Origin: Streptomyces sp. NBC_01306
Lineage (GTDB): Bacteria; Actinomycetota; Actinomycetes; Streptomycetales; Streptomycetaceae
NCBI RefSeq assembly: GCF_026340465.1
Contig: NZ_JAPEPC010000001.1
Coordinates: 3,312,001 to 3,376,000, forward strand
DNA length: 64,000 bases
Direction: 5' to 3'
Part shown: positions 25,830 to 33,748 of the stretch, in pieces
How positions within the stretch are numbered: the first letter of the stretch is position 1
Layout: each line of letters starts with the position of its first letter
Translations under genes and position numbers: made by a program
Notes under the pieces: model-generated
Told to the model about the DNA's origin: nothing
Databases searched by the model: none
The model's input: the letters and a program-made list of their open reading frames with translations, nothing else

Positions 25830-26006
25830 GTGATCCTGCGAACGGTGTATCCGGAGGCGCCGATCCGCGTGGAGTACGCGTTGACGCCGCCGCTCGGCCA
25901 GACGCTGCGAGGCTCCCTGAAAGCGCTCACGGAGTGGTCCGTGCAGCACATCGAGGATGTCCGCACCACCCGCGAGGAGTACGACGGCCGGCCCGAAAAG
26001 CGTTAG
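25830..26006 (+). pseudogene. HxlR-family regulator, C-terminal stub
   Basis: The 58 residues match the end of HxlR-type winged-helix repressors: RTVYPEAPIRVEYALTPPLG, then SLKALTEWS. The start of the recognition helix and all upstream sequence are missing. The stub begins about 160 bases after the second att-like repeat, so the 5' part was probably lost by insertion or deletion there. Confidence 0.7.
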
Positions 26007-26193
26007 TACACACGCGTGCCGACAAAATCGGGGACGGCTCCAGGAGTTGGAGGCTCCGCATGAAGACTGGTGATCGCACGGAGGCCGGCCCCTCGCCTCG
26101 GGCGCGCTGGACCTGGCCCCCGAACGCGTCCGGACCTTCCACCTCGATGCTGACGCACTCCGTCCCAGGGACGACGCGTGGTGGAATGCAGGG

Positions 26194-26228
26194 GGGTGGT
26201 GGCCCCGGTTCCGACGGGGCCACCACCC
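26194..26228 (-). terminator. Hairpin downstream of the sigma factor operon
   Basis: A perfect 13-bp stem (GGGTGGTGGCCCC at 26194-26206, complement at 26216-26228) has a nine-base loop. It lies about 65 bases beyond the stop of the anti-sigma-like gene. Confidence 0.7.
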
Positions 26229-26293
26229 TCTGTCATGCCTCTGTCCTGCCTCTTTCCGGTCGGCCCGGCTCGGTCAAGCCGGTTCCGCCGGGG

Positions 26294-26794
26294 TCAGCGG
26301 TAGCAGGTGGTTACGAGGACCGTGTCGCCCGCGTGCACGACCGTCGGGGCATGCGGCGAGAGCGAGACCACTGCGTCCTCCGGCTTCGTGCAGTCGGCCT
26401 TCTGGACCCGGGTGAACTTGGGTGTGAGGCCGAAGTGGACGAGCGCCACCCTGGCCCTCGCCGAACTCACGCCGGCCAGCCGCTCCGTGGCGGTCCCGCC
26501 GTCGCTGGTGCGGACAAGCAAGGTCGTGCTTTCCGCGGCGGCAGCGGCGGCCGGCCGCGCGGTGTCCGAACCGCTGCCGACGGCGCCGACCGCCAGGGCG
26601 GTGCCCGCACCGGCCACGACGAGGGCGGTGGCGATGCCCGCGATGGCCGTGGCCCGCTTGCGACGAGCCCCGCGCGCGATGGTGGCCGTATCGAAGTGCG
26701 GCGTCGGGGTGGTGTTCACGAAGTCGTTCATGGCATTCACCAGTTCCATCTCGAAGGATGTGCAGCCGGACGTCGGCGAATCGTGTGAACTCAT
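26294..26794 (-). CDS. Single-span membrane protein, probable anti-sigma partner
   Basis: This 166-residue protein has a cytosolic N terminus of about 47 residues, a basic stop (RGARRKRA), one membrane span (AIAGIATALVVAGAGTALAV), an Ala-rich linker and an extracytoplasmic domain ending VVHAGDTVLVTTCYR, which resembles a PASTA-type repeat. Its ATG overlaps the stop of the SigE-family gene by four bases (ATGA), the usual layout for a sigma factor and its membrane partner. No zinc-binding HxxxCxxC anti-sigma motif is present, so the anti-sigma role rests on context. Confidence 0.75.
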   Translation of the reverse strand: MSSHDSPTSGCTSFEMELVNAMNDFVNTTPTPHFDTATIARGARRKRATAIAGIATALVVAGAGTALAVGAVGSGSDTARPAAAAAAESTTLLVRTSDGGTATERLAGVSSARARVALVHFGLTPKFTRVQKADCTKPEDAVVSLSPHAPTVVHAGDTVLVTTCYR

Positions 26795-27366
26795 TGGATT
26801 CCCTCCGTCGGCTGCGGTGTTGAAGGTCTGGAGAGTGCGGGGAACTGGCCTCTGAGCTTGTCCATACCGCGAGCGAGCTGGGACCGCACGGTGCCTGGCG
26901 AGATCTTCAGGTCGGCCGCTATCTCGTCATCCGACAGGTCATGGAAGTACCGCAGCACCACGACCGTCCGCATGCGCATCGGCAGACCCTGGAGCGCCCG
27001 GACCAACTGGTCCCTCGTGTCGACTCGCCCGTACTGGTCCCCGGGGGCGGCACGGTCGCCGCCGTCCTGATGCGGGACCATGCGGCGGAACCTCCGCCAC
27101 CGGTCGTTGGCCAGGTTCACCATGATCCGCCGCACGTACGCCTCCGGAGAGTCCTTGGCGGCGATGGTGCGCCACTTGCGGCAGGCCCGCTCCAGGGTCT
27201 CCTGGACCAGGTCCTCCGCGGCCTCATGATTCCCCGTCAGGACGAGGGCGCCTCGGAACAGTACGGCCGACCGGGCGACGACAAAGCCGTGGAAGTCGTA
27301 CTGCGACTCCGCCGGTCCGGACTTGCTGATACCGATACGGACATCGTGCTCGGTTGCCAGGTCCAC
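26791..27366 (-). CDS. RNA polymerase sigma factor, SigE family (ECF)
   Basis: This 191-residue sigma-70 family protein of the actinobacterial SigE-type ECF group has region 2 around FVVARSAVLFRGALVLTGN and AEDLVQETLERA, and region 4 with MRTVVVLRYFHDLSDDEIA and SPGTVRSQLARGM (helix-turn-helix). GTG 27366 was chosen after GGAAGGGATGGGGAT; the upstream extension is out of family. It is coupled to the membrane protein gene behind it. Confidence 0.9.
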   Translation of the reverse strand: MDLATEHDVRIGISKSGPAESQYDFHGFVVARSAVLFRGALVLTGNHEAAEDLVQETLERACRKWRTIAAKDSPEAYVRRIMVNLANDRWRRFRRMVPHQDGGDRAAPGDQYGRVDTRDQLVRALQGLPMRMRTVVVLRYFHDLSDDEIAADLKISPGTVRSQLARGMDKLRGQFPALSRPSTPQPTEGIQ

Positions 27367-27461
27367 ATCCCCATCCCTTCCTGTCACCCCTCCTCGACGG
27401 AAAAGCGGTCCCGTTTGCTGCACGCACATCATGAGACCTGCGTCACACTGCGGGCGCCCAG

Positions 27462-27697
27462 GGCGAGCTCTTGCAGCAGCCGGCCAAGCGGCTGCTGGAC
27501 TCGTCCCTGGGGGGGCGAGATCGCCGATCAGCTCGGATATGACCGGCACGATCCGGCGGGGAAGAACGGCGGCAACAGCCGCAACGGCACCCGCTGCAAG
27601 GAGTTCCTGGCCGAGGTCGGCGCGGGGCGAAACCCGTTCCCTGCGACGGCGAGGGGTCGTTCGAGCTGAAGACCGTGCGCACGCGACAGAGGTGCGC
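27462..27697 (+). pseudogene. IS256-family transposase fragment
   Basis: Three short stretches in shifting frames match the start of IS256-type transposases: GELLQQPAKRLLDSSL, then IADQLGYDRHDPAGKNGGN and SRNGTR, then VPCDGEGSFELKTV and RTRQR. The first frame change falls in a run of G near 27,510. The rest of the element, including the catalytic DDE part, is gone. Confidence 0.75.
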
Positions 27698-27767
27698 CCC
27701 TGTCAACTGCTCTACAGACAACGGCTCTACAGAACCGAAGCTGCAAGCCCTCGCCTCCTTGTGCCGC

Positions 27768-27970
27768 TCACTTCATCTCGGCTGCGGGCGCGTCGGCGGC
27801 ATACGGATGGACGTACCGGCGGTCGTTGAAGGGCATGAACCACGGTCCGACCGGCATGGGCGCGATGCCGAGATCCGCCGCGCGATGCCGAGATCCTCCG
27901 CGACGGGATTTTCATCGATCCCGTCCATCGCATCGTCGTAGAGCCACTCCTGGTCCGCGTTCTCGCGCAC
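27768..27970 (-). pseudogene. Small gene broken by a 20-bp tandem duplication
   Basis: Reading from GTG 27970 gives VRENADQEWLYDDAMDG and continues to EDLGIA. There a 20-bp repeat unit shifts the frame. If one unit is removed, the frame goes on as PMPVGPWFMPFNDRRYVHP and ends at TGA (27768-27770), giving about 60 residues. The restored protein is rich in aromatic and acidic residues and has no recognised family. The exact repeat (GCGCGATGCCGAGATCC at 27,860 and 27,880) shows how the damage arose. Confidence 0.55.
27860..27896. repeat. 17-base direct repeat, period 20
   Basis: GCGCGATGCCGAGATCC occurs at 27,860-27,876 and again at 27,880-27,896. It is the frameshifting duplication in the small minus-strand gene. 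Confidence 0.9.
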
Positions 27971-28363
27971 GTTCCCCGCCAAGGAATCGCGGCGGGAGAG
28001 GACAGGACCAGGTGGGGAAGGTAAATGGCCTGGCGCCCGAAGGGGTGGCGTGCGGCTGGGGCGTTCGTGACCCGGTGCAGAGACGTGTGTCCTGTGGCAC
28101 TGCACAGGTAATCGGGTGCGCACTTCCGGCTGCGAAGGGCCTGTGTCCGGCGGGCTGCCGCCCCGTGACCCGGCCCGTAAGTGACTACGGGCGGTCATTT
28201 GATGCCCGGAACAACGAAGGCGACAAGTACTCGTCGCAGTCTTGGATCGTGTCCTACGAGGGGACCGGCCCGGCGGGGCATTGTCCACGTGCTGCGTAGG
28301 GGCGTGAGCCGGCGGGACGTTGCCGCAGAGCTGGCTGCTTGCCGCTGGCCGCTGGCACTACCT
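27971..28363. other. Intergenic, no gene seen
   Basis: Reading frames here lack domain similarity and plausible starts. Nothing regulatory was recognised. Confidence 0.5.
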
Positions 28364-29059
28364 CTAGTTGGTCGTGTGCGTGGGGTAGACCTCGACGTCG
28401 GCGTAGCTGCCCTTGATCTGCCCCGCGCCCGCAGGCCACTTCAGGCTCACGGTGTGGGTCTCGTTCGGGGGCGTCACTTCGATGTTGGTCGGGTGCGTGA
28501 GGCTGTTGCCGCTGGGGTCGATGGTGTAGGAGAGGTTGAAGACAGCGGCATCGCCGGGCTTCAGGGTGGTGATACGCGGCACGGCGTGGCCGCGCGGTAT
28601 GGGCTCCGAGGTGTGGTCGGAGTCCTTGATGTCGACGCCGGCGAAGCCCGACGCCGAGCAGGTGGTCGAACCCCGGTTCATCATGGTGATGTCGATCGTG
28701 CCGGTGGTCGCGTCGGGCGAGGAGTCCTGGGCGTCGATGGCCAGATCCTCCGTCTTGCAGAACGTGACCTTGCTGCCGGTCGTCGTCGCGCCGTTCGCGG
28801 CGCCGGCCTTGGTGTCCTCACCGGAGCCCGAGCCGCCCTCCGACTTCGAGCTGCCGCCCGAGGAGGAAGAAGACGAAGAGGTCGAAGAGGACGAGCCCGT
28901 GCCGCTCTCCGACTTCGAGCCACCGTCCGAGGAGGAAGCCGAGGACGAGGAACCCTGGGACGACGCGTTCTTCCCGGAGGCGTCGTTGCCGCAGGCGGTG
29001 AGCGAGAGGGTGGCGGCGAGGCTGATGGCGGCGAGAGCAGTGATGCGGGTGTACTTCAC
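28364..29059 (-). CDS. DUF4232 lipoprotein
   Basis: This 231-residue exported lipoprotein has signal peptide TRITALAAISLAATLSL, lipobox LTAC with Cys22 to be lipidated, then about 65 residues of Ser/Gly/Glu/Lys-rich linker, then a beta-rich domain (VTFCKTEDLAI, TGTIDITMMNRGSTTCSASG, FNLSYTI) typical of the DUF4232 family common in actinobacteria. The two cysteines of the domain probably form a disulfide. GTG 29059 follows GGGGGAA. Function unknown; the long linker suits a cell-wall-spanning position. Confidence 0.85.
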   Translation of the reverse strand: MKYTRITALAAISLAATLSLTACGNDASGKNASSQGSSSSASSSDGGSKSESGTGSSSSTSSSSSSSGGSSKSEGGSGSGEDTKAGAANGATTTGSKVTFCKTEDLAIDAQDSSPDATTGTIDITMMNRGSTTCSASGFAGVDIKDSDHTSEPIPRGHAVPRITTLKPGDAAVFNLSYTIDPSGNSLTHPTNIEVTPPNETHTVSLKWPAGAGQIKGSYADVEVYPTHTTN

Positions 29060-29470
29060 GGTGTTCCCCCAGAAAGAGTGCGGTCGGTGCGTGCGGACTG
29101 AAGTATTTCTATCTCGCACCGGGTTACAGGCCGTCCTCCGCGACGTCTTCGTTCTGTCACAGGCGTATTGACCTCACGGATGAGGGCGGCGGCCCTGGCG
29201 TCGGTCCTCGCCCCGCCCGGGCAGATGGCTCCGACAGGAGGCACCCTGACTCCGACACCCCGACCCTGTCCCCGGTGCGGTCGCGCGCCTCGGGGCGCGC
29301 TGTCCGAGCCGCTGAGGGCAGGCGCCTTGAGGCTGAGCGCGGCCGCTGTCGCCGACCGGCCGTGTCGACCGGGCGTTCGCTGCGCCTTTCGACGAATGCG
29401 CCGTGCCGTTCGGGTGACAACCATTCGCGCCGCCCGTCTCCGGCGCCCATCGGGGTCCATACCTGACGCC

Positions 29471-31126
29471 ATGGACAGGAAACCATCGGGACGAACAGTG
29501 CGTATCGCAGTGCGTGGAGAGAATTCCGGGTCCCTTCGGCATCGCTTTGGCGCCGGATGTTGTGCCCTGCTGCTCCTGGCCCTGACTTCGGGCGGGGCAG
29601 CCCAGGCGGCCTCGTCGCCCGACCACGGCGGTTCCGGCCGGCTCGATCCGCGGATCACGGAGATCATGCGGAAGCCGGACTACCCCAACGCCCAGTGGGG
29701 ACTGCTCCAGCAGGACCCGGACAACGGACGGGTCGTCCACAGCCGGTTCGCCGATCAGTACTTCATCCCCGGGTCGGTGGCCAAGCTGTTCGGCACCTCC
29801 GGAGAGTGGGACACCCTCGGCGGCGGCCACCGCTTCAAGACGCCGGTCTACGCGGTCGGCGAGCGCCGCGGAACCACGCTGAACGGCAACCTCGGCCTCG
29901 TCGCCCAGGGCGACCTGACCATGGGCGGCAGGACCCGCCCCGACGGCACGGTCGACTACACCGACCTCGACCACACGTACGCCAACGACTTCCCCGGCGC
30001 CACGCTCACTCCGGAGAACCCGCTCGCCGGGATCAACAAGCTCGCGCAGCAGGTACGGAAATCCGGCATCACCCGCGTCAACGGGAACGTGGTCGTCGAC
30101 GACCGGCTCTTCCAGCCCGAGCCGACCTTCATCCCCGAACCGACGCCGCTGATGGTCAACGACAATCTCATCGACCTGCTGACCACCCCCGGGGCCCACC
30201 CCGGCGCGCCCGCACAACTGGACTGGCGGCCGAAAGTCGCCCCGTACCGCGTCACGTCGTCGGTGAAGACCGTGGCGGCGGGGCAGCCGACGGACATCCA
30301 GGTGACGACCTCCGACAACGGCACCCGGATCCGGCTTTCCGGCACCGTCGCGGCCGGCTCCGAACCAGCTCTGAAGGTGTCGCCCATCGCCGATCCGGCG
30401 GCCTTCGGACGCACCGCGCTGATCGAGGCGCTGGGGCGGGCCGGGGTGAAGGTGACGGCGAAGCCGACCGGTGCCAACCGGGTCGGGCAACTCCCCGGCT
30501 CGTACAAGGGCCGCCCGCGCGTGGCTCTGTACACCTCGCCGCCGTTCTCCCAGTACGCCAAGCTCATCTTCAAGGTCAGCCACAACCTGGGCGGCAACCT
30601 CGCCATCTGTCTGATGGCGGTCGCGACCGGCAGCAAGCACTGCATGGACGGCTTCCCGGTGCTGGCCGGCTTCCTGGATCGCGCGGGCGTCGACCGCAAA
30701 CAGGTCCAGCTCCTGGACGGCCGGGGCGGAAACCCCGCCGACCGGACCACGCCCAAGGCCGTGGTGCAGTTGCTGACGTACTGGCAGCACACCCCCGAGG
30801 CCAAGGTCTTCCGGAATGCGCTGCCCATCCTCGGCGTCGACGGCCTGCTGGCCGACAACTGCACCCACTGCGCTGCCCGCGGGAAGGTGTTCGCCAAGAC
30901 CGGCGCCGCCGTCGGGCTGGATGCGCTCAACAACCGCCTGGCCGTCGGCGCCATCACGATCGCCGGCTACCTGGACAAGGGCAACGGCCGCTTCGACGTC
31001 TTCTTCGCGGGCGTGAACGGCGCCTCCACCCCGACAACCGACGTCAACGGTGTGCTGGATATCGGCAATGACCTCGCCATGATCTCCGCGTACTTGCAGG
31101 AGGCGGCGGCGCGAGGAGAAGGCTGA
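29471..31126 (+). CDS. dacB: D-alanyl-D-alanine carboxypeptidase, S13 (PBP4/DacB) family
   Basis: The protein has 551 residues. An N-terminal signal (ALLLLALTSGGAAQA) is followed by a penicillin-binding domain with all three active-site motifs: SxxK as SVAK (Ser102, Lys105), SxN as SHN in KVSHNLGGN, and KTG in FAKTGAA. A long insert lies between SxxK and SxN, as in class C PBPs. It trims the terminal D-Ala from peptidoglycan stem peptides outside the membrane. ATG 29471 has a poor ribosome site; the GTG at 29498 after GGGACG is a real alternative and still leaves a full signal peptide. Directly behind it are a 9-bp triplet repeat and a strong hairpin. Confidence 0.9.
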   Translation: MDRKPSGRTVRIAVRGENSGSLRHRFGAGCCALLLLALTSGGAAQAASSPDHGGSGRLDPRITEIMRKPDYPNAQWGLLQQDPDNGRVVHSRFADQYFIPGSVAKLFGTSGEWDTLGGGHRFKTPVYAVGERRGTTLNGNLGLVAQGDLTMGGRTRPDGTVDYTDLDHTYANDFPGATLTPENPLAGINKLAQQVRKSGITRVNGNVVVDDRLFQPEPTFIPEPTPLMVNDNLIDLLTTPGAHPGAPAQLDWRPKVAPYRVTSSVKTVAAGQPTDIQVTTSDNGTRIRLSGTVAAGSEPALKVSPIADPAAFGRTALIEALGRAGVKVTAKPTGANRVGQLPGSYKGRPRVALYTSPPFSQYAKLIFKVSHNLGGNLAICLMAVATGSKHCMDGFPVLAGFLDRAGVDRKQVQLLDGRGGNPADRTTPKAVVQLLTYWQHTPEAKVFRNALPILGVDGLLADNCTHCAARGKVFAKTGAAVGLDALNNRLAVGAITIAGYLDKGNGRFDVFFAGVNGASTPTTDVNGVLDIGNDLAMISAYLQEAAARGEG

Positions 31127-31148
31127 GAGCGCTGAGAGCGCTGAGAGC
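31122..31148. repeat. Three tandem copies of a 9-base unit
   Basis: GCTGAGAGC is repeated three times exactly, the first copy overlapping the stop codon of the carboxypeptidase gene. Confidence 0.9.
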
Positions 31149-31158
31149 ATTGCATCGC

Positions 31159-31197
31159 GGCCAGGAGGCCCGGGCCGTCGGCCCGGGCCTCCTGGCC
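31159..31197. terminator. Very strong bidirectional hairpin
   Basis: A perfect 18-bp stem (31159-31176 with 31180-31197, GC-rich) closes on a 3-base loop. It lies between the convergent carboxypeptidase and ECF sigma genes and should end both transcripts. Confidence 0.9.
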
Positions 31198-31240
31198 GTC
31201 CAGATCTGTCAGGGCGGCCCATCCCCTCCGTACGCCGTTG

Positions 31241-31897
31241 TCAGGCGACAGCCGGCATCCGTATGACCTGAACCGGATCGCGGGGAGGCGGTCCGGCGGG
31301 ATCGTCGGACTCGGTGATCAGCTGAAGCAGGGTGCTGCGGGCGCGAGCCACCCGGGAGCGCACCGTTCCGATCGGGCAGCCGATGACGAGGGCGGCTTCG
31401 GCATAGGGCAGTCCGACCAGTTGGGTGAGCACGAACGCTCTGCGGCCGTCCTCCGGGACTGTCGCCAGCAGTTCCGCCAGCGCGATGCCGTCGTCGAATC
31501 CCGGCAGTCCACCCGGCTGGGACTGCTCAGCCGCGGACTGCCAGTCCTCGCGGCGGGAGACCGCCGGCCGGGCGGCGGCGCGGCGGAAGCTGTCCACGAC
31601 GGTGCGCCGGGCGATGGACAGCAGCCAGGTACGCGCGGACGAGCGGCCCTCAAATCCGGGCAGGCTACGCAGGGCGCGCAGGAAGGTCTCCTGGGTCAGA
31701 TCGTCGGCCGACTGGGGCTCCGCGCTGAGGTAGGCCACGTAGCGCCAGACATCGAGGCGCAGTGCGCGGACGAACTCCTCCACGGAATCGGGGTCTCCGT
31801 CGCGGGCCGCGAGAGCGAGCCGGGTCGTGGTCTCGTCGGTCGCGACGGATTGCAGCGCCCGGCGCGGACGGATGGGTGGGGGCAGGGCAGGGGTCAT
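31241..31897 (-). CDS. ECF RNA polymerase sigma factor
   Basis: This 218-residue sigma-70 family protein has region 2 from FVRALRLDVWRYVAYL to SADDLTQETFLRALRS, with RSSARTWLLSIARR following, and region 4 with DGRRAFVLTQLVGLPYAEA and CPIGTVRSRVARAR. ATG 31897 is preceded by AAGGA at nine bases. No classical anti-sigma gene is attached; the adjacent gene behind it on the same strand encodes a His/Met-rich membrane protein, 147 bases away. Confidence 0.9.
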   Translation of the reverse strand: MTPALPPPIRPRRALQSVATDETTTRLALAARDGDPDSVEEFVRALRLDVWRYVAYLSAEPQSADDLTQETFLRALRSLPGFEGRSSARTWLLSIARRTVVDSFRRAAARPAVSRREDWQSAAEQSQPGGLPGFDDGIALAELLATVPEDGRRAFVLTQLVGLPYAEAALVIGCPIGTVRSRVARARSTLLQLITESDDPAGPPPRDPVQVIRMPAVA

Positions 31898-32044
31898 CGC
31901 CTCATGTCCTTCACGGGATAAGGGATACGGGATACGGGATCGTCCGGCGCGGCACACTGCGGCACGCCGGTGAGCTGGTACGGCCCTGTCGAGGGCCGAT
32001 GCCCGGGAGGCGGCATGTCCGCGCCGCCGTCGGGAAGCCGGCTG

Positions 32045-32842
32045 TCAGATGACAGCGATCCCGCGAGGCGGTCCTCTGGACGTGATGACGTGGGAGAGCA
32101 GCAGCTGTCGCGGGGTGCGGACTTCGCTGCCGCAGCAGATCCGCGGCCATCCCGGTACCGGTACCGGGATGGCCAGGACGAGGGGCCGGAGAGGTGCTGC
32201 GAGCCAGCCGGCCACAACTCGTCCGGTACGGAAGGCCGCACGTTCTCCGTGGGCGAGCCACAGGCCGCTCAGCAGGGCGGCCAGCAGGTGGGCTGCCAGC
32301 ATTCCGGACGGCGACATGTTCCCCATGTGGTGCCCGGCGGGCATGCCGGCGCCGTGGGTCATGGTCTGCATGACGTGGTGTACGTGGCTCCGGGCGCCGG
32401 GCACGACCACGCCAGGCATGTCCATGTGGCCCATCCTGGGGGGCGGTTGACGCAGGTGCCCGCCCAGCCCCGCGGCCCTCACCATGCGGGTGGCCGCGGA
32501 CTCGGAGAGATCCCCGGTGTTCCCGCACAGCAGGAACGCGCTCCATTCGCGGGCGAAGGAGGCTCCGCCCGCCATGGCGGGGTGAGTGGCGGCCTGGGCC
32601 AGGGAGAAACCGGCATGGAGTGCGGCCTGCATACCGACCGCCGCCGAGGTGACTGCCGTGATGCCACGCTCTTTGCGGGCAAGGGCCCAGGAACCGACGG
32701 CCGTTCCGGCGAACCCGCCGGCAACCGTCCACCAGGCCAACGGGACGCCGGACATGAGGACGTGACCGGTGACCGCACACAGCAGGCAGACAGCAGCGAA
32801 CATCGCGGCCCGCACCGCGCGTCCCAGTACGTCCCCAGTCAT
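32045..32842 (-). CDS. Membrane protein with His/Met-rich loop (DUF5134-like)
   Basis: This 265-residue protein has about five membrane segments (MFAAVCLLCAVTGHVLM, WWTVAGGFAGTAVGSWAL, AVGMQAALHAGFSLA, LAAHLLAALLSGLWLAHG and others). Between the third and fourth is a loop dense in His and Met (MGHMDMPG, SHVHHVMQTMTHGAGM, GHHMGNM), which suggests copper or another soft metal as ligand. The build resembles actinobacterial DUF5134 proteins. ATG 32842 follows GAGGA; an ATG 18 codons upstream is possible. It is co-oriented with the ECF sigma gene and lies upstream of it. Confidence 0.75.
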   Translation of the reverse strand: MTGDVLGRAVRAAMFAAVCLLCAVTGHVLMSGVPLAWWTVAGGFAGTAVGSWALARKERGITAVTSAAVGMQAALHAGFSLAQAATHPAMAGGASFAREWSAFLLCGNTGDLSESAATRMVRAAGLGGHLRQPPPRMGHMDMPGVVVPGARSHVHHVMQTMTHGAGMPAGHHMGNMSPSGMLAAHLLAALLSGLWLAHGERAAFRTGRVVAGWLAAPLRPLVLAIPVPVPGWPRICCGSEVRTPRQLLLSHVITSRGPPRGIAVI

Positions 32843-33186
32843 GGTGGGCTCATCCTCGCATCCAGCCGTGGCACTCGCTCCGGTCAAGTCCGACATGTTC
32901 GCCGTCTTCTCGTGCCCGACGGATGCTGTCGGATGGCATCCCCAACAAGGCGCGGAGCACCTGGTGGCAGATGCCTCCAGAGGTAGTCGGCCGGCTGCGC
33001 CGTTCGGTTCCGGCGGGTTCCGCCCGGGCGGGAGCATCGGGCGCACGGGGTGGCCGGCCCGTGCCTCCGAGCGGGGTGCCACGACCGCTTCCAGGTGTCC
33101 GGCCCCGGGTATTCCACCTGCGTGGGAACGGGAGACCGTCCCGGTAGCCCCCCTACAGCGATCCACCGAGAGGAGAGTGAGGACCG
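32843..33186. other. Divergent intergenic region
   Basis: No gene is supported here. The stretch must hold the promoters for the leftward membrane-protein/sigma pair and the rightward Cys-rich small protein. Its end carries the purine-rich ribosome site of the latter (GAGAGGAGAGTGAGGA). Confidence 0.45.
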
Positions 33187-33402
33187 ATGACCGGAAACAG
33201 TTCTCCGGAGCCCGTGGCGACGTTCTGCGGCAACTGCAACTGCGGCTGTCCCCAGTTGTTCGTCGACGAGACGGCAGCCGTGGAGCGCAGGGTCGTGATC
33301 ACGGACGACTTCGGGCAGCGGGTGGAAATGAGCGCGGATCAGTTCGGCTCCCTGCTGGAGGAGGCAAAGGCGGGAAAACTGGATGCCGTCGCAACGGCGT
33401 AG
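33187..33402 (+). CDS. Small CxxCxCxC protein, unknown
   Basis: This 71-residue acidic protein has a compact cysteine motif near its N terminus: FCGNCNCGCPQLF, with Cys14, Cys17, Cys19 and Cys21. The rest is a short beta and helix region (RRVVITDDFGQRVEMS, SLLEEAKAGKL). Four closely spaced cysteines suggest metal or cluster binding; a peptide-precursor role is possible but unproven. ATG 33187 has a good ribosome site. It precedes two tandem-repeat blocks and an amidohydrolase gene. Confidence 0.75.
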   Translation: MTGNSSPEPVATFCGNCNCGCPQLFVDETAAVERRVVITDDFGQRVEMSADQFGSLLEEAKAGKLDAVATA

Positions 33403-33409
33403 GACCCGC

Positions 33410-33492
33410 GCCGATTCTCCGGTCCGGTCCGCACCCGTGCCGATTCTCCGGTCTGATCCGCACCCGTGCCGATTCTCCGGTCTGATCCGCAG
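33410..33492. repeat. 29-base tandem repeat, nearly three copies
   Basis: Units start at 33,410, 33,439 and 33,468, each beginning GCCGATTCTCCGGTC; units 2 and 3 share CTGATCCGCA. Copies are contiguous with no spacers, so this is not a CRISPR. Confidence 0.9.
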
Positions 33493-33524
33493 AGGAACAC
33501 TCTCGCCGGTCCGGTCCGGTCCCC

Positions 33525-33617
33525 GTAGGACCTACACCGGTCCGGTCTGCTCCGCGTAAGACCTGCGCCGGCCCGGTCTGGTCCGCGCAGGGCCTGCGCC
33601 GGTACGGTGTGGTCCGC
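33525..33617. repeat. 31-base tandem repeat, three copies
   Basis: Units start at 33,525, 33,556 and 33,587 and share the pattern GTARGACCTRCRCCGG, then CGGT, then TCCGC. They are more diverged than the 29-base block just before, with which they share CCGGTCYG-like cores. Confidence 0.85.
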
Positions 33618-33748
33618 CCCGTCGGCCGCCTCAGGTGCCGGGGCGGACCAGGGCCCGCCTGCGCGTCCGGGGCAGCTTCGACCGGCAGACACTGATCCGC
33701 GTGAACGCGCCCGCCGGTGACGTGTCTGTTCGAGAAGGGTGATACCAG

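Noticed and set aside
27773..28288. Minus-strand reading frame of 171 residues
   Set aside because: It only exists because of the 20-bp duplication frameshift; the real frame is the short broken gene.
29174..31222. Long minus-strand reading frame opposite the S13 carboxypeptidase
   Set aside because: No domain similarity; the plus strand has all three penicillin-binding motifs.
33410..33617. Possible CRISPR array
   Set aside because: The repeats are contiguous, without spacers, and there are no cas genes nearby.
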